Assembly (NCBI GenBank): GCA_011046055.1
Contig: DSBN01000081.1
Span: 1 to 7,531, forward strand
From: Sediminispirochaeta sp.
GTDB taxonomy: Bacteria > Spirochaetota > Spirochaetia > DSM-16054 > Sediminispirochaetaceae
Direction of reading: 5' to 3'
DNA length: 7,531 nt
Below are positions 1 through 6,540 of the stretch, one piece after another (positions within the stretch are counted from its first letter, which is position 1; every line of letters begins with the position of its first letter). The translations under genes and the position numbers were made by a program. The notes under the pieces were generated by a model. That model was not told the origin of the DNA, did no database searches, and saw nothing but the letters and a program-made list of their open reading frames with translations.

Positions 1-429
1 GCCGAGACCATCCACGCCGCCAACCGCGGCGAGAATATCACCGTGATCTTCGTCAACAACGCGATCTACGGAATGACCGGCGGCCAGATGGCTCCCACTA
101 CCATGGAGAAACAAGTGACCACCACCTCTCCTTTCGGACGAGACGTGAACGATGTGGGCTACCCCATTCGAGCCTGTGAGATGATCGCGACCCTGGAACG
201 TCCGGTCTTTATCGAGAGGACTTCGGTACACGACGTGAAAAACATCCTGAAGACCAAAAAGGCGGTGAAGAAAGCCCTGCAGAACCAGGTCGAAGGCAAG
301 GGCTACTCCTTCGTGGAGATCCTGTCGATGTGCCCCACCAACTGGGGCGTGGATCCTCAAGTGGGCGCCGACTGGGTGAAGGATGTTATGGTCCCCTACT
401 ATCCCCTCGGAAACTTCCGGGATCGATAA
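1..429 (+). CDS. korB: 2-oxoacid:ferredoxin oxidoreductase, beta (TPP-binding) subunit, 3' part
   Basis: This is the C-terminal 142 residues of the thiamine-diphosphate-binding beta subunit of a 2-oxoacid:ferredoxin oxidoreductase. The enzyme oxidatively decarboxylates a 2-oxoacid to its acyl-CoA and reduces ferredoxin in the cytoplasm of anaerobes. The frame is open from base 1, so the gene begins upstream; the GTG at 43 is an internal Val codon. The hallmark NNAIYGMTGGQMAPTT lies at window residues 19-34 and is the conserved segment just after the TPP/Mg motif, which lies outside the window. The C-terminal CPTNWG and YPLG segments also fit the Kor/Vor type rather than pyruvate oxidoreductase fusions. 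The stop is followed 15 bp later by the gamma subunit, with its ribosome-binding site overlapping the stop, so the two are co-transcribed. The substrate (2-oxoglutarate or branched-chain 2-oxoacids) cannot be told from this fragment, so the kor symbol is provisional. [Confidence was not stated in the original answer; 0 is a placeholder.]. Confidence 0.
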   Translation, partial: AETIHAANRGENITVIFVNNAIYGMTGGQMAPTTMEKQVTTTSPFGRDVNDVGYPIRACEMIATLERPVFIERTSVHDVKNILKTKKAVKKALQNQVEGKGYSFVEILSMCPTNWGVDPQVGADWVKDVMVPYYPLGNFRDR

Positions 430-444
430 AGGAGCGAAAACAGT

Positions 445-978
445 ATGACTGAAAAAATAATTTTTGCCGGTTTCGGCGGACAGGGAGTGATGCTGGCGGG
501 AAAGCTTATGTGCATCGCCGGAATGCGCGAAGGAAAATACGTATCTCACATCCCCTCCTACGGGGCGGAGATGCGCGGAGGGACCGCCAACTGTCAGGTG
601 ATCATCTCCGATGAGGATATCGCCTCCCCGGTGGTCTTTCATCCCGATATCGCGGTGGTACTCAACACCCCCTCGCTGATCAAATTCGAGGACCGGGTGA
701 AGCCCGGCGGACTTTTGATCTACAACAGCTCTTTGATCGACGTCAAACCGAAGAGAACGGACATCAAAGTAGTGGATATCGCCGCCAACGATATCGCCGA
801 CAGCCAAGGCTCAAAACGTTCGGCCAATATGGCGGCGATCGGCAAGCTTCTGGCGGAAAAACCCGAGTTGGCTCAGCTGGAAACGGTTATCTCGGCACTG
901 GACGAGGCGATTTCCGAACGAAACAAGAAGTTCAACCCCATCAACGAAAAGGTGCTCAAGGCGGGATTCGCCGCATAG
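445..978 (+). CDS. korC: 2-oxoacid:ferredoxin oxidoreductase, gamma subunit
   Basis: This is a complete 177-residue gamma subunit of the same oxidoreductase, at the usual length for a stand-alone gamma chain (about 180 aa). It belongs to the pyruvate/ketoisovalerate oxidoreductase catalytic-domain family, which contributes to CoA binding and assembly of the complex. The N-terminus carries the family signature GFGGQGV (residues 9-15), and YGAEMRGGTANC follows at 39-50. The ATG at 445 is supported by AAAGGAG at 428-434, ten bases upstream, which overlaps the stop of the beta gene. This is typical of tight operon coupling. The gene is last in its operon: a strong terminator follows 38 bp after the stop. 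Identification as a gamma subunit is very secure; the exact substrate class, and so the symbol, is less so. Confidence 0.93.
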   Translation: MTEKIIFAGFGGQGVMLAGKLMCIAGMREGKYVSHIPSYGAEMRGGTANCQVIISDEDIASPVVFHPDIAVVLNTPSLIKFEDRVKPGGLLIYNSSLIDVKPKRTDIKVVDIAANDIADSQGSKRSANMAAIGKLLAEKPELAQLETVISALDEAISERNKKFNPINEKVLKAGFAA

Positions 979-1016
979 AGCCTTAGAGCCAGCCGCATAG
1001 CGCGGAAAGATATTCC

Positions 1017-1057
1017 AGGCCACGGCCTCTTTACGAAGGGGCTGTGGCCTTTTTTTT
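1017..1057 (+). terminator. Rho-independent terminator of the oxidoreductase operon
   Basis: A 13-bp stem (1017-1029 pairing with 1038-1050, two G-U pairs) has an 8-nt loop and is followed by seven further T residues (1051-1057). It ends transcription of the oxidoreductase operon. The hairpin overlaps the last codons of the convergent gene on the minus strand. In that direction no T-run follows the stem, so it should work mainly for the plus strand. Confidence 0.85.
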
Positions 1058-1939
1058 GGAAGGGTAGGTTTCGAGAAAATCGACCAGAACCTTGGCCTTG
1101 GGTGTGCCGGCCCCCTGTTCGTGGAATTGCGAGTACAGCCGGCGAATGTAACGGCGAATCTCATCACCCTCTTCCAGGGTGTTGCCTGGGCCGGTGAATA
1201 GCTGGTCGATCACCCGATAGGACAGTTTCTGGTCGAAGCCGAATCTCTCTTGACTGAGGATGAAGAGACCGGCGGAGACACAGTTAACGCTGTGCTGCTT
1301 GATGAACAGAATACTGTTGGTGATCAGTATCATTTTGCGCCAGAGGTAGTCCTTCTCTTTCTGGTAGCGCCTCGGGTATTCGGCAAGCTCGTCGACCGTT
1401 CTGGAAATTGCGCTGTAGGTGAGCCCCACGATTTCCACATGGAGCGAGGGAACACAGTGCAGATGGGGGTCGAAGAGGTGAATCAACTTGAAGGAAAAGT
1501 TGCACAAATACCGGGGACGATTGGTGGTGGACTGCACCTGGAGGTAGACCTTGGCGCTCTCACGGTAAAGGGAGATGAGCTTTTCCAAAAAATCAACAAT
1601 GTAGGGCAGACTCCTGTCACCGAACTCGCGGTAGAGAAAGGCGATAGACTTTATCCACAGGTGGGTGAAGCTCAGGTAGATCGCCACGAACTGGGGGCGG
1701 AAGGGAATCTTCTGATCCAAGGGATGGTCGACCCAAACCACCGGTCGCGGCTTGATTTTGTATTTGGTGAGTATCTGGGGCAGAAAAAAGTACGACCAGA
1801 TGGTGTGCAAGACTCGGAACCCGGCGCCTCTGGTCTCCTTCTTGAGCAGAAAGTAGACGAAAAAAAAGTAGGCGTTTTTGTTTTTGATGCGGTTTTCTTG
1901 TGAAGCCTGGGCTTCATGAAGGGAAGAAAGCAAATCCAT
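1031..1939 (-). CDS. PAP2-superfamily-like membrane protein with altered phosphatase motifs
   Basis: This 302-residue protein has several hydrophobic stretches (about 24-32, 44-57, 83-103, 165-178, 203-228). Its layout resembles the PAP2/inositol-phosphoryl-transferase-like membrane phosphatases: DHPLDxxIPF at 71-80, an RP pair at 141-142 (a motif 1 remnant lacking the usual upstream Lys), CVPSLHV at 162-168 (motif 2), and KQH at 214-216 followed by an Ala-Gly turn (motif 3). Both catalytic-type histidines (H167, H216) are present. The Asp normally four residues after the second His is Cys220, and the Arg of motif 3 is Ile210. Activity is therefore doubtful or changed. The start at 1939 is supported by AGGAG (plus-strand 1951-1955), 11 nt upstream. 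The gene converges on the oxidoreductase operon and lies 140 bp downstream of rlpA on the same strand. The assignment rests on remembered family motifs; the CDS itself is secure, the function is not. Confidence 0.65.
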   Translation of the reverse strand: MDLLSSLHEAQASQENRIKNKNAYFFFVYFLLKKETRGAGFRVLHTIWSYFFLPQILTKYKIKPRPVVWVDHPLDQKIPFRPQFVAIYLSFTHLWIKSIAFLYREFGDRSLPYIVDFLEKLISLYRESAKVYLQVQSTTNRPRYLCNFSFKLIHLFDPHLHCVPSLHVEIVGLTYSAISRTVDELAEYPRRYQKEKDYLWRKMILITNSILFIKQHSVNCVSAGLFILSQERFGFDQKLSYRVIDQLFTGPGNTLEEGDEIRRYIRRLYSQFHEQGAGTPKAKVLVDFLETYPSKKKATAPS

Positions 1940-1985
1940 TGATTCGGAATCTCCTACGCGGCGTCAGCGGGCGCACTGGTATTTT

Positions 1986-2005
1986 GATATTAAAGATATA
2001 ATATC
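1986..2005. promoter_or_regulatory. Palindrome over the -10 region, possible operator
   Basis: GATATTA and TAATATC form a perfect 7-bp inverted repeat with a 6-bp spacer. It covers the proposed -10 and start point of the PAP2-like gene, which is the position expected for a repressor site. No T-run or GC-rich stem makes it a terminator. AT-rich symmetry near a -10 can arise by chance, so this is tentative. Confidence 0.3.
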
Positions 2006-2026
2006 TCCTCCCAATAGGCGAGGCAA
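1998..2026 (-). promoter_or_regulatory. Probable promoter of the PAP2-like gene
   Basis: On the minus strand, TTGCCT (plus 2021-2026) is followed after 17 bp by TATTAT (plus 1998-2003), a 4/6 and 5/6 match to the housekeeping -35 and -10. The predicted start point near 1991 leaves a leader of about 50 nt before the ATG at 1939. This suggests that the gene can be transcribed separately from rlpA. Confidence 0.5.
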
Positions 2027-2079
2027 GCATCTACTATCTTTTTTTTGTCAAGATCGGGCAAAGTTTTTCTTTCGGTATT

Positions 2080-2703
2080 CTAAAAATGGCGGCGAACCAA
2101 AACCGAGGAGTGTCCCAGGTCCGACAGCTGCTCAATGGTCCGCTCGAGCTCATCTTCTTCGACGTCCAGGATCACCACCCGATGGTGCCCGGAGCTGCTC
2201 ATCTCCATATGAGAGGAGAAACCCTTCCGTCGAAGTCTGCGCAGCAGGTCCTCGGCGTTGTTGGGGTCTTGAAACGAGGCCACTTGAATAGAAATAGAAT
2301 CGGAATAGTCCTGCCCCTCCACTCGTTCGTCCTCCGGTCCCCTCTTGAGGACTTCTATCTCCACCGGCGCAACTCCGCTGCCGAGCATTCCGATCTCCAT
2401 CGCCGCCGCCATGGAGAGGTCGATAATCCTTCCTTCCACGAAAGGACCGCGGTCATTGATTCGCACCTCTACGGATTTTCCGTTCTCTTGGTTGGTGACT
2501 CTAACTATGCTCCCGAAGGGCAGGGTCTTGTGTGCGGCGGTGAGCTGGTGGGTGTCGAAAATCTCTCCGCTGGCGGTCTTCCGGCCCTGAAATTTGCCTC
2601 CGTACCAGGAGGCGTAGCCGCTTTCGGCCCATAGCATCGGGACCACGGGGCTGGTGAGAAGGAGGATTGCTATGAAACGTTTCGCCGGGCTGAGTCTGCT
2701 CAT
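2080..2703 (-). CDS. rlpA: RlpA-like septal ring protein / lytic transglycosylase with SPOR domain
   Basis: This 207-residue exported protein belongs to the RlpA family, which in characterised members cleaves glycan strands lacking stem peptides during daughter-cell separation. Residues 1-26 form a signal peptide (Arg/Lys-containing N-region, hydrophobic core, cleavage near MLWA/ES). Residues about 27-120 are the double-psi beta-barrel: SWYG at 32-35, TASGE at 43-47, [10 protein letters not shown] at 55-64 and RINDRGPF at 81-88. The expected active-site pair would be H58 and D84. Residues about 135-207 are a SPOR domain (SIQVASF), which binds denuded septal peptidoglycan. There is no lipobox Cys, unlike the E. 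coli lipoprotein, so it is probably a soluble periplasmic protein. I chose the ATG at 2703 because it gives a proper signal peptide; an in-frame ATG at 2745 would add 14 residues. Neither has a clear Shine-Dalgarno sequence. Confidence 0.92.
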   Translation of the reverse strand: MSRLSPAKRFIAILLLTSPVVPMLWAESGYASWYGGKFQGRKTASGEIFDTHQLTAAHKTLPFGSIVRVTNQENGKSVEVRINDRGPFVEGRIIDLSMAAAMEIGMLGSGVAPVEIEVLKRGPEDERVEGQDYSDSISIQVASFQDPNNAEDLLRRLRRKGFSSHMEMSSSGHHRVVILDVEEDELERTIEQLSDLGHSSVLVRRHF

Positions 2704-2744
2704 GGATTTAGTTTCGGCACTTGGGAGCGGCGAGTCAAGTGTCA

Positions 2745-2773
2745 TTGATAAAAGTACTATATATAAGTATAAT
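2745..2773 (+). promoter_or_regulatory. Strong promoter of lysS
   Basis: TTGATA (2745-2750) and a perfect TATAAT (2768-2773) are separated by exactly 17 bp, 11 of 12 matches to the sigma-70 consensus. The predicted start point is about 2780, roughly 3 nt before the lysS ATG at 2783, so almost no leader is left. This argues against any riboswitch or T-box control. Confidence 0.7.
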
Positions 2774-2794
2774 CTGCCCATTATGAAGAAGCAA
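2766..2794 (-). promoter_or_regulatory. Possible rlpA promoter, overlapping the lysS promoter
   Basis: On the minus strand, TTGCTT (plus 2789-2794) lies 17 bp from TATACT (plus 2766-2771). The -10 is a 5/6 match, the -35 only 3/6. The -10 shares four base pairs with the lysS -10 on the other strand, and the -35 lies inside the first codons of lysS. The predicted leader to the ATG at 2703 is about 55 nt. Confidence 0.4.
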
Positions 2795-4354
2795 AACACA
2801 CACTGGGCGGACAGCACCGCCGAAAAAATAACCCGCCAAAAAGGTGAAAAAGAGCAGTATGTCTGTGCCTCGGGGATTACTCCGTCGGGCACGGTGCACA
2901 TCGGGAATTTCCGAGAAATCATTTCGGTGGAACTGGTTGTTCGAGCCCTACGCGATATGGGTAAGGACGTTCGGTTCATCTACTCCTGGGACGATTACGA
3001 TGTGTTTCGGAAGGTCCCGAAGAACATGCCCCAAGCGGAATTACTGGAAACCTATCTGCGTAAACCTATCACCTTGGTACCGGACACCCGCTACTCCTAC
3101 TCCAGCTACGCCGAGGCCAACGAAAAGGAGCTGGAGCAGATACTCCCTCAAGTCGGTGTCGAGCCCGAGTATATCTATCAGGCGCAACGGTACCGCTCCG
3201 CTTACTACGCCGAGGGTATACGTACCGCTTTGGAGCATCGGGATAGAATCCGGGAGATACTCGACGAACACCGGACCACCCCGCTGCCCGAGGACTGGTG
3301 GCCCGTTTCGGTTTTTAGCAGTTTTACCGACCGGGATAATACCACGGTCCTCGACTGGGACGGCCAGTGGGGACTGACCTATCGCTGCGAGGATACCGGC
3401 CGGGAGGAGACCGTCGATTTGAGGGACTGCGCGGTGGCCAAGCTTCCTTGGCGGGTCGATTGGCCGATGCGCTGGAGCCACGAGGGGGTCGACTTCGAGC
3501 CCGCCGGCAAGGACCACCACTCCGAAGGCGGATCCTTCGACACCGCGCGACGACTGGTCAAAGAGGTCTATGGGGCGGAGGCGCCGGTGACCTTTCAGTA
3601 CGACTTTGTCCGCATCAAGGGGCGGGGCGGCAAAATCTCGTCCTCCAGCGGAGAAGTCGTCGGTCTGCCTGAAGTACTGGAGATTTACCAGCCGGAGATA
3701 GTTCGATTCCTTTTTGCCGGGACCAGGCCGAACAGCGAGTTCGCCATCTCCTTCGATCTGGACGTGCTCAAGATTTATGAGGACTACGACAAATGCGAGC
3801 GAATCTACTTCGGCGTCCAAGAGGTGGGGGAAAAAAAGCGAGCCAAAGAAAGCCGAATATACGAACTCTCCCAGGTGCACGATGTTCCCAAAACGATGCC
3901 CCTGCAGGTTCCCTTTCGGCACCTCTGCAACCTTCTGCAGATCCATTCGGGGGACGTCGATGCGGTGCTCGGTCAATACGAGCTCAACCGCGAGCAAAAA
4001 GAGCGATTGGGGCAGCGGGCGCGCTGCGCGTGGAACTGGATCACACGGTACAGCCCCGAAGATTTCCGCTTTCACCTCCAGGGACAGGATGACCCCAGAG
4101 TCGAGCTGGACGAAAAACAGCGTTCCGTGCTGCGAGCTCTTAAGGTCGAGGTCGAAAAGCTCGTGGAACACGACGAGGAGAGCCTGGGCACCGCGATCTA
4201 CGACATCGCCCGGGATGCGGAGATCGAACCCAAAGAGCTTTTTTCCACCGTCTATCGGATACTCATCGGCAAGGAGAAAGGACCGCGACTGGCGGGATTT
4301 ATCTTCACGGTGGGACGGGAGAAGGTTTTGAGAATCTTAGAGAGGTATGTGTAG
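2783..4354 (+). CDS. lysS: Lysyl-tRNA synthetase, class I
   Basis: This 523-residue class I lysyl-tRNA synthetase charges tRNA-Lys with lysine in the cytoplasm. The class I form is typical of archaea and, among bacteria, is known in spirochaetes and alphaproteobacteria, where it replaces the usual class II enzyme. The Rossmann-fold signature is HIGN at residues 39-42, preceded by GITPSGTV. The insert and active-site region carries [12 protein letters not shown], then [16 protein letters not shown]. The KMSKS-equivalent loop is KISSSSG at 284-290. The length matches the family (about 510-530 aa). I start at the ATG at 2783 because the frame is open further upstream (to an ATG at 2654) only through the promoter and the rlpA coding region, whereas the family N-terminus begins at about this Met. 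There is no Shine-Dalgarno sequence, in line with a leaderless message. It diverges from rlpA. A long antisense frame inside it (3041-4171) is a composition artefact. Confidence 0.96.
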   Translation: MKKQNTHWADSTAEKITRQKGEKEQYVCASGITPSGTVHIGNFREIISVELVVRALRDMGKDVRFIYSWDDYDVFRKVPKNMPQAELLETYLRKPITLVPDTRYSYSSYAEANEKELEQILPQVGVEPEYIYQAQRYRSAYYAEGIRTALEHRDRIREILDEHRTTPLPEDWWPVSVFSSFTDRDNTTVLDWDGQWGLTYRCEDTGREETVDLRDCAVAKLPWRVDWPMRWSHEGVDFEPAGKDHHSEGGSFDTARRLVKEVYGAEAPVTFQYDFVRIKGRGGKISSSSGEVVGLPEVLEIYQPEIVRFLFAGTRPNSEFAISFDLDVLKIYEDYDKCERIYFGVQEVGEKKRAKESRIYELSQVHDVPKTMPLQVPFRHLCNLLQIHSGDVDAVLGQYELNREQKERLGQRARCAWNWITRYSPEDFRFHLQGQDDPRVELDEKQRSVLRALKVEVEKLVEHDEESLGTAIYDIARDAEIEPKELFSTVYRILIGKEKGPRLAGFIFTVGREKVLRILERYV

Positions 4355-4396
4355 AATTACCGATTTCTCATCGTTCTTTTAAACGCTCTGGCATGT

Positions 4397-4402
4397 TACT
4401 AT
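4397..4402 (+). promoter_or_regulatory. Possible extended -10 promoter before the barrel gene
   Basis: TGT followed by TACTAT (4394-4402) fits an extended -10 element, with a weak TTCTTT at the -35 position (4374-4379, 17-bp spacer). The predicted start point is about 4409, next to the ATG at 4411. The support is modest, and read-through from lysS is also possible because I see no terminator hairpin between 4355 and 4410. Confidence 0.3.
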
Positions 4403-4410
4403 ACAGAGGT

Positions 4411-4518
4411 ATGTTAACTATTACTCGCGGGTTTGGTTTACGGCGGAGTTTCCTACTGATATGGATAGTCTTTTCTATTTCTATTTCAGCCACGGAACTA
4501 CCCGCTGATATCCGGTAG
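4411..4518 (+). pseudogene. Signal-peptide segment of the downstream barrel gene, out of frame
   Basis: The ATG at 4411 opens a 35-codon frame ending at TAG 4516-4518. The product has a basic N-region (RGFGLRR), a hydrophobic core (LLIWIVFSISIS) and an Ala-containing cleavage region, so it is a typical Sec signal peptide. An in-frame ATG at 4393 would add six residues. The downstream frame, open from the stop at 4506, encodes plausible mature sequence (GAPNSVAV, then EYNPAF) before its first ATG at 4605. Adding one base near 4513-4520 would join the two into a 454-residue secreted protein. I read this as the true 5' end of the next gene, displaced by a one-base deletion (real or a sequence error). 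An AGAGG at 4405-4409 is too close to the ATG to be a good ribosome-binding site. Confidence 0.6.
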
Positions 4519-4604
4519 GGGCGCCGAATAGCGTCGCGGTACTGCTGAGCCCCGAATACCAGGAGTATAATCCCGCTTTTTCGGCTGCAGCGGATTACTC
4601 GGGG

Positions 4605-5774
4605 ATGTCCCTCGGTCAAAGATTCCCTATCGGTCTGCTCGGTTTCGCCTTTGATTCTCGAAATCCCTTTCTTTACCAAGTTGACCGCGACAAATTTCGG
4701 CAAGAGTTCGATTTTATTAGTTTTTATGACCAGTTATATTCGCCTTTTTACCTCTTGATCAGTCCCTCCCAGAGTCCCGAAGAGATTCGCTTGATCATTG
4801 AGAAAGAGAGAATACGTTTAGAGACTGACGGAGGTCGGTTGTTGGCCCGTTCCGCGGTTCCCGGAAGCGGAGGGATATCTCTTCCTAGGTCCTCGCTTGT
4901 TCCGTTGCCTTTTATTTCTTATCCAGTGGCGTTTGGGAAGTGGCGTGTTGATACGGGGGCTTACGCTGCTTCTACTGGGTACCGCTTTGTTCCCGATGAA
5001 AACCTGCAAGGTCTTCTGGACGGAGATACTCTGAACCCTGAGACGCAGTACTCCCTGGAGTCTCAATTGGCCATAGACGCCGGGGTGAGTGCCTCTATAA
5101 GTCACGAGTTCGAGTTGCTTACAGGGAGACCGGCGCAGGGCATTTTCATTGTTCCAAGAGTCAAAACTTATTACCGTATAGCTTATGTAGAACTGGACTA
5201 CCTATTTGTTAGCGAGACAAATCGGGATGGATTGCCTCAATACTACGACTCTAAGGCTTCGCTTTTCTGGCTTTATCCAAGTCGGGGATGGGGAGGCGGT
5301 GCTCGGTTCGACCTGGGAGCAGTCCTGCTGTCTTTTCCTTGGCGCGTTGGGCTCAGCCTATTAAACCTTTACCGAATCGATTATTTGGCAGGTAGTAGTC
5401 AGCGGGTAGAAGCTTTTTCTTCGGCGCCAGCGGAAGGTTTGACGAGGAGCTTGAACTACGGCTCCGACCCACTCTTTTTCGTCTCCACCGCGATTGAGCA
5501 GAGAATAGGGCGGACTATGCTTGTACTTGGGATAAACGGCGGTTTCCATGGTGAGTATCGTTTGTTTGGACTCCTCCTGCGGGCGCGACGAGGTGACTGG
5601 ATAGCCGAGGTAAAAACCGCTTGGCAGAGCCAATGGAGTTTCACTACAACGATAGCTAAAAAGCTATGGCTGGGAAAAGTCGGGGTGAGCTGCAACTTGC
5701 ACAATTCCCCCCTCAGCGATCGCGTATCATGGGGGGTCGGGGTGAGCTTCCAATCTCGGAGGAGAGACCGATGA
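4605..5774 (+). CDS. Probable outer-membrane beta-barrel protein (5' end frameshifted)
   Basis: This 389-residue frame is not a family I can name, but it looks like an outer-membrane beta-barrel. It has many short strands of alternating polar and hydrophobic/aromatic residues, Gly/Tyr/Trp-rich turns, and a C-terminal strand (SWGVGVSF) like a barrel-assembly signal, followed by a short basic tail. The N-terminal NPAF, just upstream of the ATG in the same frame, recalls PorV/TraF-like spirochaete and Bacteroidetes barrel proteins. The segment FDLGAVLLSFPWRVGLSLLNL-like around residues 239-260 fits the same fold. As it stands the ATG at 4605 has no ribosome-binding site and the protein lacks a signal peptide. 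The missing signal peptide is in another frame at 4411-4518, so the intact gene probably spans 4411-5774. The stop overlaps the start of the next lipoprotein gene (ATGA), implying translational coupling. By eye, codon use is less GC-biased than in lysS. Confidence 0.7.
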   Translation: MSLGQRFPIGLLGFAFDSRNPFLYQVDRDKFRQEFDFISFYDQLYSPFYLLISPSQSPEEIRLIIEKERIRLETDGGRLLARSAVPGSGGISLPRSSLVPLPFISYPVAFGKWRVDTGAYAASTGYRFVPDENLQGLLDGDTLNPETQYSLESQLAIDAGVSASISHEFELLTGRPAQGIFIVPRVKTYYRIAYVELDYLFVSETNRDGLPQYYDSKASLFWLYPSRGWGGGARFDLGAVLLSFPWRVGLSLLNLYRIDYLAGSSQRVEAFSSAPAEGLTRSLNYGSDPLFFVSTAIEQRIGRTMLVLGINGGFHGEYRLFGLLLRARRGDWIAEVKTAWQSQWSFTTTIAKKLWLGKVGVSCNLHNSPLSDRVSWGVGVSFQSRRRDR

Positions 5775-6406
5775 AGGGGCGCGACGGTTTTGCTCTTGTC
5801 GTACTGGTGTTGTTCATCGCCGGCTGCAGCGGAAGTAGCCGGTACGTCTTGGACTACAACGTCCTCTCTTATGTAAAGGAGCAGCACACCGTCGGGGACG
5901 TGGAGTCATCTAAAATAGATGAGGAAGCCCATCTCTACATTCTGCCCTATTCCGAACTGCTCTTTGGTAACGAGAATCCTGATCTTATCTTGAGGAGGGG
6001 CGTCGAGTACCAATACCCAGTTCCTTCGGTTCCCGAGGGCGGGAACCTTGAACTCCTTTTGGAAGCAGGAATTAAGCTCAAAAACCTGAGTACGGAGCAC
6101 CAAATTGATGAGGTGGAGATAGGGCTCTATATAGCCGAAGCTGAAAGCCAGGATATCTTTTCTGAAGGAGAAAAAGCGCTGGAAATCGACTTCGCCGGGG
6201 CGGAACCAAATGAAGAGGTGTCCTTGGAAGTGCAAAAAAAGATCGTTGAGGGCTCGCCCGGCTGGGATATACTGGTCACCGGAGATATCCGCTGCGGTAT
6301 AGAGATCGTCTTTCGACCAGTCAGCGGCGGTACTTTGCATCTGAAATACGCGATCGAGAAGCTTCGTATAGCTATTTCTCTTATTCCATTTGCCTATATT
6401 CCTTGA
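5771..6406 (+). CDS. Envelope lipoprotein of unknown function, coupled to the barrel gene
   Basis: This 211-residue lipoprotein matches no family I recognise. Residues 1-18 are a lipoprotein signal peptide (MKGRDGF, then a Val/Leu core) and the lipobox is IAGC with the lipidated Cys at 19. The mature part is acidic and mixed in character, rich in Glu/Ile/Leu, with alternating patterns suggesting beta-structure, for example around the VEIGLYIAEAE stretch. It ends in a hydrophobic tail, SLIPFAYIP. The ATG at 5771 overlaps the stop of the barrel gene (ATGA) and has GGAGG at 5758-5762, eight bases upstream. The longer frame from 5666 would bury the signal peptide, so it is wrong. The tight overlap suggests that the lipoprotein and barrel are made in fixed ratio and may form a complex; that is inference. 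Confidence 0.85.
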   Translation: MKGRDGFALVVLVLFIAGCSGSSRYVLDYNVLSYVKEQHTVGDVESSKIDEEAHLYILPYSELLFGNENPDLILRRGVEYQYPVPSVPEGGNLELLLEAGIKLKNLSTEHQIDEVEIGLYIAEAESQDIFSEGEKALEIDFAGAEPNEEVSLEVQKKIVEGSPGWDILVTGDIRCGIEIVFRPVSGGTLHLKYAIEKLRIAISLIPFAYIP

Positions 6407-6483
6407 TGCGTATGGCCGGCGGTCGCGGAACAAACCTCCCGTCCCTGAAAACAACAAAAATAGAGAAAATAGAATAATAACCC

Positions 6484-6512
6484 TTGTCGCCTTGGAGAAT
6501 TGACCTTACAAT
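6484..6512 (+). promoter_or_regulatory. Promoter of the second lipoprotein gene
   Basis: TTGTCG (6484-6489) and TACAAT (6507-6512) are 17 bp apart (4/6 and 5/6 matches). The predicted start point near 6519 leaves a leader of about 22 nt containing AAGGAG at 6532-6537, close to the ATG at 6541. The gap 6407-6540 shows no clear terminator hairpin with a T-run. Confidence 0.5.
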
Positions 6513-6540
6513 GGACAAATTGGAGTTTTAGAAGGAGAAA

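Noticed and set aside
1250..1903. 217-codon plus-strand ORF opposite the PAP2-like gene
   Set aside because: It is antisense to a gene with recognisable motifs and a ribosome-binding site; the product has no coherent domain or signal and looks like a shadow frame.
2046..2051. Perfect TTGACA on the minus strand between rlpA and the PAP2-like gene
   Set aside because: No acceptable -10 lies 16-18 bp downstream (GCTTGC at 17 bp); the TTGCCT-17-TATTAT pair is better.
2654..2782. Longer lysS start at 2654
   Set aside because: It would run through the lysS promoter and the antisense rlpA signal-peptide codons, and adds 43 residues not expected in the family.
2704..2979. Longer rlpA start at 2979
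   Set aside because: It would begin inside lysS and bury the signal peptide; the ATG at 2703 gives a normal exported protein.
3041..4171. 376-codon minus-strand ORF inside lysS
   Set aside because: Class I LysRS is unmistakable on the plus strand; the antisense frame is a GC-composition effect.
4507..4520. Programmed -1 frameshift joining signal peptide and barrel
   Set aside because: No XXXYYYZ slippery heptamer, no clear downstream pseudoknot and no Shine-Dalgarno-like stimulator; an indel is simpler.
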